DNA of 5,684 nucleotides from Candidatus Roizmanbacteria bacterium CG09_land_8_20_14_0_10_41_9 (GTDB lineage Bacteria > Patescibacteriota > Microgenomatia > UBA1406 > GWC2-37-13), in NCBI GenBank assembly GCA_002774185.1, contig PEZG01000046.1, positions 1 to 5,684 on the forward strand. Reading direction: 5' to 3'. Within the stretch, counting starts at the first letter, position 1, and the number at the start of each line of letters is the position of its first letter. The notes under the pieces are model-generated. The model searched no databases. It was not told where the DNA came from and worked only from the letters and a program-made list of their open reading frames with translations. The position numbers and the translations under genes were made by a program. This document shows, piece after piece, positions 1 through 4,736 of this stretch.

Positions 1-422
1 CGAATCGCATTTTCCAGTTCATCTGGTTTTATCAAACCGAAAGAATCAACGGATAATCTGGTTATTTCAAATCCTTGTTTCTCCAACCACTTTGCGCTTT
101 CCAGAACACAATCATGTTCTATGGGCGAGATAATGATATGTTTTCCTTTTTCCTTGTTCGCAAAGGCGATTCCTTTTAACGCCAAATTATTACTTTCTGT
201 TGCTGAGCTGGTGAAAATAATCTCTGACTCTTTCGCATAAATCATATCCGCGACAACTTTCCTGCTTTTCTCAACTGCTTCGCTTGCCTTTGCGCCGGCA
301 GAGTGGAATGACATCGTATTGCCGAATTGTTTTCCAAAATACGGCGTCATCGCTTTGATCACCCGTTCGTCCACCGGAGTTGTTGCGGCATAGTCAAGAT
401 AAATTCTTTTTTGTTTTTTCAT
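1..422 (-). CDS. Cysteine desulfurase (NifS/IscS family), N-terminal part, cut by the left window edge
   Basis: PLP-dependent enzyme that takes sulfur from L-cysteine to give alanine and an enzyme-bound persulfide for Fe-S cluster assembly or tRNA thiolation. I translated 140 codons from the ATG at 422 down to the edge without a stop. The N-terminus carries the family signature IYLDYAATTPVD (residues 7-18). FTSSATESNNLALKG (about residues 71-85) is the PLP-phosphate-binding segment, equivalent to TSGATESDNLAIKG in E. coli IscS. SPIEHDCVLE follows, whose His matches the residue that stacks on the PLP ring. The PLP lysine and catalytic cysteine lie beyond the window, so IscS, NifS and SufS-like subtypes cannot be fully separated; the N-terminus fits IscS/NifS best. 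The start is fixed by an in-frame TAG at 441-443 with no other ATG between. It overlaps the end of rrf2 by 29 bp, so translation is probably coupled. Upstream of the ATG only a weak GGA is seen, not a full Shine-Dalgarno. Confidence 0.95.
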   Translation of the reverse strand, partial: MKKQKRIYLDYAATTPVDERVIKAMTPYFGKQFGNTMSFHSAGAKASEAVEKSRKVVADMIYAKESEIIFTSSATESNNLALKGIAFANKEKGKHIIISPIEHDCVLESAKWLEKQGFEITRLSVDSFGLIKPDELENAI

Positions 423-828
423 TTTCGTCCATGAAACTTGCTAAGGTAATTAAATTTAATGATTTGATCAGATTGTCCTGCATTATCATCCATACTTTCC
501 TTGTCGGGCAGGTACTTTTCCTAGAGCAGTTTTTTTTCATTTCCTTTTCATGTGCAACGCACATGACTGGAGCAAGGGTATCCTCAAACACACCTACAAC
601 TTGACCAATGGTAATTTCATCCGGACAACGGGAAAGAGAATATCCGCCCTTAATGCCTCGTTTGACATCAACGAGTTTTGACTTCTTCAACTTTGCAAAA
701 ATTTTCTCAAGGTAATCATAGGAGATGTCTTCTTTTTGGGAAATCTCCTGGAGGGAAGCGAACCCTTTATTGCGAACAAGATAAGCAAGTGCGCGAAGTC
801 CATATCGGGATTTGGTGGATAATTTCAT
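394..828 (-). CDS. Rrf2 family transcriptional regulator, IscR-like, with three candidate Fe-S cysteines
   Basis: Winged-helix DNA-binding regulator of 144 residues, a usual Rrf2 length. The N-terminus MKLSTKSRYGLRALAYL is the classic family opening. The helix-turn-helix covers about residues 26-52, including ISYDYLEKIFAKLKKSKLV, and the wing is RGIKGGYSLSR (57-67). Cys90, Cys101 and Cys107 sit where IscR and NsrR hold their [2Fe-2S] or [4Fe-4S] cluster, which suggests a cluster-sensing regulator rather than a CymR-type one lacking these cysteines. The first gap (10 residues) is longer than in E. coli IscR, where both gaps are five. The cysteine desulfurase gene directly downstream, overlapping by 29 bp, strongly supports a role in Fe-S or cysteine-sulfur homeostasis. 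An in-frame TAA at 850-852 makes the ATG at 828 the only sensible start. No Shine-Dalgarno is visible. A promoter and an IscR-like palindrome just upstream suggest autoregulation. Calling it iscR itself would be overconfident. Confidence 0.93.
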   Translation of the reverse strand: MKLSTKSRYGLRALAYLVRNKGFASLQEISQKEDISYDYLEKIFAKLKKSKLVDVKRGIKGGYSLSRCPDEITIGQVVGVFEDTLAPVMCVAHEKEMKKNCSRKSTCPTRKVWMIMQDNLIKSLNLITLASFMDENEKTKKNLS

Positions 829-842
829 ATATTTTAAATTCG

Positions 843-855
843 GACTAAATTAGTC
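843..855. promoter_or_regulatory. Perfect 13-bp palindrome, probable Rrf2/IscR operator
   Basis: GACTAAATTAGTC is a perfect inverted repeat (6-bp arms, one central base). Read on the minus strand, GACTAATTTAGTC fits the core GACTRWWWYAGTC of the E. coli IscR type 1 site; the flanking positions match that consensus only partly. It lies immediately downstream of the -10 box, covering about +1 to +14 of the predicted transcript. A bound dimer there would block initiation. The simplest reading is negative autoregulation of rrf2 and the desulfurase by the encoded regulator. Binding is inferred, not shown. Confidence 0.7.
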
Positions 856-862
856 AAGATTA

Positions 863-891
863 AATATACTTAACGAGTAATTTTTTGTCAA
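863..891 (-). promoter_or_regulatory. Sigma70-type promoter of the rrf2-cysteine desulfurase unit
   Basis: Read on the minus strand, a perfect -35 box TTGACA (886-891) is followed after exactly 17 bp by TATATT (863-868), a 5/6 match to the -10 consensus. Transcription would start near 856, giving a leader of about 28 nt before the rrf2 ATG at 828. This is the best promoter in the window. It faces rrf2, and the predicted start abuts the palindrome at 843-855. Confidence 0.8.
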
Positions 892-985
892 GCGAATTTT
901 TATAATATGCAACGATCTGAAAAAAGAAAGGGAGCACTTAATTTAGATTGTCACAACACTCTTTCACACTTCGGAGGTGTGTAAC

Positions 986-1861
986 TCAACAACGAGGTGG
1001 GACAAAAGCAAGTTTATATGCAGTCATAAGAGCTTCAGGAGTAGGAACATGTACCCCTTGTGCAATTAAAGGTAATTGCTGAGCGATCCTACCCATTAAG
1101 AATTTAGTCGTACTAAAACCCTTATCTTTTGGAAAACTGTTCCTGAGGATTGGATCGCCAACAGTAACGCTTGCAAGACTTCTACCATGAATTCCTGCTA
1201 AACCGACTAAGGTGGAAATTGCAGCGTTCAGAGACGGTAAGCGCCGATCTGGGTTGAAGACATTGTAAGTTCCGTGGATAGAAACAGGGAGAAACAAAAC
1301 ATTACCCGTCTGTTTTGCTAATTCAATTCCCCCTTCTACCCCATGTCTCATACCGTGAATACTATAATGATCCTTTCTTCCTGCTTGTACTGTCCCTTCA
1401 GGTAATATTGAGACTCCGAATCCTTCTCTGCCAGCATTTTTTAAGGCAGGTACACTGTGACGACTCAAATCTGTGATTCCATATTCGCTTTTATCTTTAT
1501 CTCTCGTTACGGGAAATGGAAGTAAGCCTCTTTCCTCAAACCAATCTTTTAAAAATCTAAAAAGAAAATTAATGTTCTTTCCTTGATGGCCGGTTGAGAC
1601 AGAGATAGCATAAGGGATACGGAAGCCTTTTAGTAATCCGCCTGTTTCTTTTATTATACGTTCAGCAATAAGAGCATGGACGATAACATCCGCATGACTT
1701 TGGTGATTGCTTACGATTATAGGAAAAGCGCCAGCTTTAATAAGATTAACGGCCTTCCTTAGATATGCTTCAGGAAAATGGATATCAAAAAGATGGCAGA
1801 CTGACTCCATCAACCAATCCCGCAAAAGATCACGCGGCCTGAATACATAGCGTTCTGGCAT
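986..1861 (-). CDS. PlsC-like lysophospholipid/glycerophosphate acyltransferase family protein
   Basis: A 291-residue protein of the glycerophosphate acyltransferase superfamily, whose members move an acyl chain to glycerol-3-phosphate, lysophosphatidate or a related acceptor at the inner membrane face. Motif I, NHQSHAD (residues 52-58), gives the H-x4-D catalytic pair His53/Asp58. Motif III, LPEGT (153-157), contributes the acceptor phosphate-binding Glu-Gly. FPVTRD (116-121) fits the motif II region with Arg120, and LPVSIHGTYN (190-199) fits motif IV. No clear N-terminal membrane helix is visible, so the protein is probably peripheral. At 291 residues it is longer than a typical PlsC (about 240) and far shorter than PlsB. 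The exact acceptor cannot be told. An in-frame TAG at 1880-1882 fixes the ATG at 1861 as the start. No Shine-Dalgarno is seen. It lies 31 bp after the zinc-ribbon gene and may be cotranscribed with it, or use its own close -10 box (1874-1879). Confidence 0.88.
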   Translation of the reverse strand: MPERYVFRPRDLLRDWLMESVCHLFDIHFPEAYLRKAVNLIKAGAFPIIVSNHQSHADVIVHALIAERIIKETGGLLKGFRIPYAISVSTGHQGKNINFLFRFLKDWFEERGLLPFPVTRDKDKSEYGITDLSRHSVPALKNAGREGFGVSILPEGTVQAGRKDHYSIHGMRHGVEGGIELAKQTGNVLFLPVSIHGTYNVFNPDRRLPSLNAAISTLVGLAGIHGRSLASVTVGDPILRNSFPKDKGFSTTKFLMGRIAQQLPLIAQGVHVPTPEALMTAYKLAFVPPRC

Positions 1862-1901
1862 AATAAGGAACTTATTATACTATATCTATTCCCTATTTCA
1901 G
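1860..1901 (-). promoter_or_regulatory. Candidate close promoter and palindrome at the acyltransferase start
   Basis: On the minus strand a perfect TATAAT (1874-1879) sits 12 bp before the ATG at 1861. A weak -35-like CTGAAA (1896-1901, 4/6) lies 16 bp upstream and overlaps the last codons of the zinc-ribbon gene. Initiation would fall about 6 nt before the ATG, giving an almost leaderless mRNA. The same stretch is an 8-bp inverted repeat with a 3-bp loop (arms 1860-1867 and 1871-1878), made mostly of A and T. Either element could be chance in AT-rich DNA. Confidence 0.35.
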
Positions 1902-2378
1902 CCATTCCACGTAGTTGCAGCCAACCACAGAGCGCGTTTCTTTATCCCATGAACCGGCAGAACACTTTTTCATCCTTTTTCCGGATGATGTCGTGTAAAG
2001 CACCAGATTCTCTCCGCAATCAGGGCATTTTTCATCCAAGGGCTCTGAAGTTCCCTTTACCCACTCGACATAGTCACATCCGCTCGAAGTTCGGGTTTTT
2101 GGATCCCAGGAATTTGTCGAACATTTTTTCAATTTTTTTCCAAATCGCGTTGTCGAAAGGATTAGTGGGGCCCCGCATTTGGGACACTTTTCGTCTAGGG
2201 TTTCATCGGGGACAGGAAGCCATTTTACAAACGCGCATCCTTCAGTTTGCCTTGTTTCCTCATTCCAGGATCCCGCAGAACATCTTTGCAATCGTTTTCC
2301 TGACTTTGTTGTGATAACTTCACTGAGTGTGCTCCCGCACTTTGGACATACAGACTCCTCGATTTTATTTTTTTCCAT
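1893..2378 (-). CDS. Triple zinc-ribbon protein, topoisomerase-type C4 zinc-finger-like
   Basis: A 161-residue protein made almost wholly of three tandem four-cysteine modules at residues 11-54, 65-107 and 118-160. Likely zinc ligands are Cys11/14/33/48, 65/68/86/101 and 118/121/139/154. Each module reads CPxCG, then a Leu, a T-x-SGK/FGK turn, a third Cys in CSxxSW, then TR and GCxxVxW. This resembles the C4 zinc ribbons at the C-terminus of bacterial topoisomerase I, which bind single-stranded DNA. However, the gap between third and fourth cysteines (14 residues, with a conserved SW and TR) is longer than I expect of that family. No catalytic domain is present, so a small nucleic-acid-binding accessory protein is the best guess. 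The linkers between modules contain LDEK. The start is the ATG at 2378 just before the first module, with no Shine-Dalgarno. The acyltransferase gene follows 31 bp downstream. Confidence 0.85.
   Translation of the reverse strand: MEKNKIEESVCPKCGSTLSEVITTKSGKRLQRCSAGSWNEETRQTEGCAFVKWLPVPDETLDEKCPKCGAPLILSTTRFGKKLKKCSTNSWDPKTRTSSGCDYVEWVKGTSEPLDEKCPDCGENLVLYTTSSGKRMKKCSAGSWDKETRSVVGCNYVEWLK
1899..2348 (-). repeat. Three tandem diverged zinc-ribbon coding repeats
   Basis: Three units within the zinc-ribbon gene lie at 2217-2348, 2058-2186 and 1899-2027, with a period of about 53-54 codons. The protein pattern is strongly kept (all 12 cysteines and the SW, TR and GC positions), but codons differ widely between units. 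The duplication is therefore old and held by selection on the protein, rather than a recent slippage repeat. Confidence 0.8.
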
Positions 2379-2481
2379 TAAATTTTTGTAAATGGTAATA
2401 AAGTATCTATAAGTGTGTATGATAGGTTTGGAAAAGTCAATAGATTATTGGCGACATATGCTATCATATTCTTGAAAAACC
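2379..2481. promoter_or_regulatory. Divergent intergenic region with overlapping candidate promoters
   Basis: This 103-bp gap lies between the divergent zinc-ribbon and transporter genes, so it should carry promoters both ways. Toward the transporter, TTGTAA (2386-2391), 16 bp, then TATAAG (2408-2413) is a usable pair, giving a leader of about 60 nt; TATCAT (2463-2468) is another -10-like box. Toward the zinc-ribbon gene, TTTCCA (2429-2434), 17 bp, then TATAGA (2406-2411) is possible, and a TTGACT (2435-2440) is present but badly spaced for it. The two best -10 boxes overlap. All matches are moderate and the DNA is AT-rich. Confidence 0.35.
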
Positions 2482-3648
2482 ATGGTCAAAAAAATTCCCA
2501 AAAATGTCGTTATTCTTAGTGTCGTGAGTTTTTTTAACGATATAGCCTCTGAAATGATCTATCCCATCGTGCCGTTATTTCTTACCTCAGTTCTCCATGC
2601 GCCAGTAATGGTAGTTGGACTTATTGAAGGAATTGCGGAGGCGACGGCGAGTATCGTAAAATTTGTTGCTGGATATATCTCTGATAAGGTGCGCAAAAGA
2701 AAGATATTCGTCGTTCTAGGGTATACGTTAGGTTCTATCTCAAAACTGCTCATCGGGCTTGCGACTGCATGGCCGTTTGTCCTTTTTGCGCGATTTATTG
2801 ATCGGACCGGAAAAGGGTTAAGAACTTCAGCGCGGGATTCCTTACTACTTCAGAACACAACAGCAAAGAATAGGGGGTTTATCTTTGGATTCCACCGGTC
2901 CCTCGATTCTGCAGGAGCCGTATTGGGACCTCTTATTGCTCTATTCCTTCTTAATGCACTGAAAGAAAACATAAGAATGGTTTTTCTCTTGGCATTTATT
3001 CCGGCAACGATCGGCGTAATCCTCCTTGCGCTTTTTGTTACGGAGAAAAAATCCCCAGATGAAAAATTATTCGAAAAAGTGCGATTCAACTGGTCGAGTC
3101 TGAAACCGAAGTTTAAATATTTTTTTGTCGTAAGCATGATTTTCGGTTTAGGCAACAGCTCCGACGCATTCCTAATCCTCCGTTCCAAACAACTGGGATT
3201 GAGCGTCACTCTTTCTGTTTTAGCATATGTTCTTTACAACGCCGTCCAGACGCTCTTCGCCACTCCTGCAGGAAGCCTTGCAGATCGTATCGGAGCAAGA
3301 AAAGTATTTGGATACGGACTTCTGGTTTTTGCATTTGTTTATTTCTCGTTTGGTTTTATCAATTCCCCGTTTTTTATTTGGGTATTATTTCCTGTGTACG
3401 GCCTTTACATCGCTTTTACGGATGGAGTGTCCAAAGCATACATCTCGGAACTCATTACGGAAAGAGAATCGGGTACGTATTTTGGCATCTATCAGATGGG
3501 AATTGCCCTAACCTCATTTCTTGCCTCGTTTATCGCTGGAATCTTGTGGAGCAGGATTCACCCATCTACAACGTTTTTCTACGGATCATCCACGGCGGTT
3601 TTAGCCTTCCTTATCCTAAGCTACGGAAAGCATACTAAGAAAATTTGA
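2482..3648 (+). CDS. MFS transporter, MJ1317-like subgroup
   Basis: Inner-membrane major facilitator superfamily carrier of 388 residues, with about 12 predicted membrane helices in two halves joined by a charged cytoplasmic loop near residues 187-212 (TEKKSPDEKLFEKVRF). The TM2-TM3 loop holds motif A as GYISDKVRKRK (64-74), and the second half repeats it as GSLADRIGARK (264-274). The segment DRTGKGLRTSARD (107-119) and the following LDSAGAVLGP (141-150) are typical of the subgroup around archaeal MJ1317, widespread in uncultivated bacteria and archaea. Proton-coupled export of a small molecule is the family's usual role. The substrate is unknown, and nothing in the neighbours points to one. 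TGA at 2473-2475 in frame makes the ATG at 2482 the first possible start. No Shine-Dalgarno precedes it (GAAAAACC). The next plus-strand gene begins 95 bp downstream. Confidence 0.9.
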   Translation: MVKKIPKNVVILSVVSFFNDIASEMIYPIVPLFLTSVLHAPVMVVGLIEGIAEATASIVKFVAGYISDKVRKRKIFVVLGYTLGSISKLLIGLATAWPFVLFARFIDRTGKGLRTSARDSLLLQNTTAKNRGFIFGFHRSLDSAGAVLGPLIALFLLNALKENIRMVFLLAFIPATIGVILLALFVTEKKSPDEKLFEKVRFNWSSLKPKFKYFFVVSMIFGLGNSSDAFLILRSKQLGLSVTLSVLAYVLYNAVQTLFATPAGSLADRIGARKVFGYGLLVFAFVYFSFGFINSPFFIWVLFPVYGLYIAFTDGVSKAYISELITERESGTYFGIYQMGIALTSFLASFIAGILWSRIHPSTTFFYGSSTAVLAFLILSYGKHTKKI

Positions 3649-3743
3649 ATTGTCTCACTTTGTCACGGCCGTTACGAAATGGTATGAATTTAAATAAAAG
3701 CTTGATCGGTTTAACTTGAACTTCAACTATAGAATGGTAAAAT
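3649..3743. other. Intergenic region downstream of the transporter
   Basis: This 95-bp gap contains an imperfect 14-bp palindrome, GTCACGGCCGTTAC (3662-3675), whose inner ACGGCCGT is perfect. It has no loop and no T-run, so it is not an intrinsic terminator; an operator or chance are both possible. A candidate promoter for the next gene occupies the right end. Confidence 0.4.
3716..3743 (+). promoter_or_regulatory. Candidate promoter for the 330-residue hypothetical protein
   Basis: TTGAAC (3716-3721), 16 bp, then TAAAAT (3738-3743) is a fair sigma70-like pair (4/6 and 5/6). The -10 box touches the first ATG (3744). Initiation would fall near 3750, past that ATG and about 3 nt before the in-frame ATG at 3753. 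If this promoter is real, the gene is probably read from 3753 as a nearly leaderless message. Confidence 0.35.
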
Positions 3744-4736
3744 ATGTTCTCTATGGGTGAAAAAGATTCTTGGACAGATCTATTACCCGAAGAATTTAGA
3801 GAAGCGTTGCTCTCAGATCCTAAAATGCTGCGGAAGTTATGCAGGCTTGGGGGTTATAAGGATGTTGAAATGCTTGTTGACGAAGTTTTTAAAGATATTC
3901 CAGCGTTACAAGGAAACTCCACATCTCCTAATGAGAATTCCAGTTCGCAGCAACTACTATTGGAGTCTCCCGGCTTTAAAAACACTGTATTCGAACTGAC
4001 AGAGAAAAATTCATCCGGCAGACAGGTTACCACCCGAATGGAAAAAAGACCACAGCGAAAAGAATCATCCGGAGGGGCATCCGTTGTTATCACGCAAGAA
4101 TATCAGTTGGGAATGGGTGGTGAAGTTCCTCGATTAGAAATATCCCCGTCAGCTGGGGATATTCGAACAGGCATAGATCTATTATTCGGTACCGTTTCAA
4201 CGATACCAGACTTTTTTCATGCAAAATATAACGTATATGGATGGTTGGAGTGGTGTAGCTTTATAGGTTCTCCTATCGAAAAGGTTTTCTCAGAAAAGGG
4301 ATTATCAAGTCAGGAAGAGAAAGAATTCATGTGTTGCGTGCCAAATTCGACAAACGACATTTTGCGTGTTGGTATATACATCGATACCCACGTTCGTAAA
4401 TCGCGTCCGGCAACACAGAATGATCTAGAAGATTATCGCGCATTGAGACGTTTAGGTGAAAAACCTGGAGAAGATGTGAGATTTCCCGACCACTCTTTAT
4501 ACGTAGCCGTAAAGGCAGGACGGTTGACATTTCAGCACACAAACGAAAGGAGCCTTACGCTAGACTCCCCCCATTTTAGAGCGGATATTCCTACACGCAT
4601 TGATATGAAAAATATTAACTCTCTTTTCACATTGGAAGGCCTCGCGTTCGTTGATGCGTGTATAGCTCTCCCGGTATATTTCAACTACCCTTCTTTATTG
4701 CTTGAGATGAATTTAAAAAGGACTTTGCCTAAATAA
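3744..4736 (+). CDS. Hypothetical protein, no recognised domain
   Basis: I do not recognise this 330-residue protein. It looks soluble: no signal peptide and no membrane helix. The N-terminal 55 residues are predicted helical and acidic (SWTDLLPEEFREALLSDPKMLRKLCRLGG would be two short helices). Residues 57-70 are a polar Ser/Asn/Gln linker, and residues 87-112 are basic and Ser/Gly-rich, probably flexible. From about residue 113 onward the composition is that of a folded mixed alpha/beta domain, with WLEWC (167-171), a CC pair (197-198) and a strand-like LRVGIYIDTHV (207-217). No catalytic signature is evident. In-frame TAA at 3738-3740 limits the start to ATG 3744 or ATG 3753 (Met4); neither has a Shine-Dalgarno. 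It converges with the membrane-protein gene and overlaps its end by 8 bp. The long open frame and protein-like composition support a real gene. Confidence 0.75.
   Translation: MFSMGEKDSWTDLLPEEFREALLSDPKMLRKLCRLGGYKDVEMLVDEVFKDIPALQGNSTSPNENSSSQQLLLESPGFKNTVFELTEKNSSGRQVTTRMEKRPQRKESSGGASVVITQEYQLGMGGEVPRLEISPSAGDIRTGIDLLFGTVSTIPDFFHAKYNVYGWLEWCSFIGSPIEKVFSEKGLSSQEEKEFMCCVPNSTNDILRVGIYIDTHVRKSRPATQNDLEDYRALRRLGEKPGEDVRFPDHSLYVAVKAGRLTFQHTNERSLTLDSPHFRADIPTRIDMKNINSLFTLEGLAFVDACIALPVYFNYPSLLLEMNLKRTLPK

Larger units (their letters stand above)
829..985. other. Intergenic region between the acyltransferase gene and rrf2
   Basis: This 157-bp gap separates the end of the acyltransferase gene from the start of rrf2, both on the minus strand. 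The rrf2-proximal half holds the promoter and palindrome. The distal half (about 892-985) has no ORF and no recognisable RNA. It contains one short hairpin, CACACTT/AGGTGTG with a CGG loop (965-981, one G-T pair), just after the acyltransferase stop. No T-run follows on either strand, so intrinsic termination is not supported. Confidence 0.6.

Noticed and set aside
380..604. Plus-strand 74-codon ORF opposite rrf2
   Set aside because: It is antisense to the well-supported rrf2 and desulfurase genes and has no protein-like features of its own.
965..981. Hairpin CACACTT-CGG-AGGTGTG after the acyltransferase stop, as an intrinsic terminator
   Set aside because: The stem is short with one G-T pair, and no T-run follows it on either strand.
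1949..2391. Two plus-strand ORFs (121 and 70 codons) opposite the zinc-ribbon gene
   Set aside because: They are antisense shadows; the minus-strand frame carries twelve patterned cysteines in three repeats.
2559..3638. Several ORFs in other frames across the MFS transporter gene
   Set aside because: The transporter frame has conserved family motifs throughout; the others are shadows without recognisable features.
3662..3675. Imperfect palindrome GTCACGGCCGTTAC as a terminator or attachment site
   Set aside because: It has no loop, no T-run and no second copy in the window; an operator cannot be excluded but nothing supports it.
3757..4542. ORFs in other frames (80, 79 and 71 codons) within the 330-residue hypothetical gene
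   Set aside because: They are much shorter than the 330-codon frame and have less protein-like composition.
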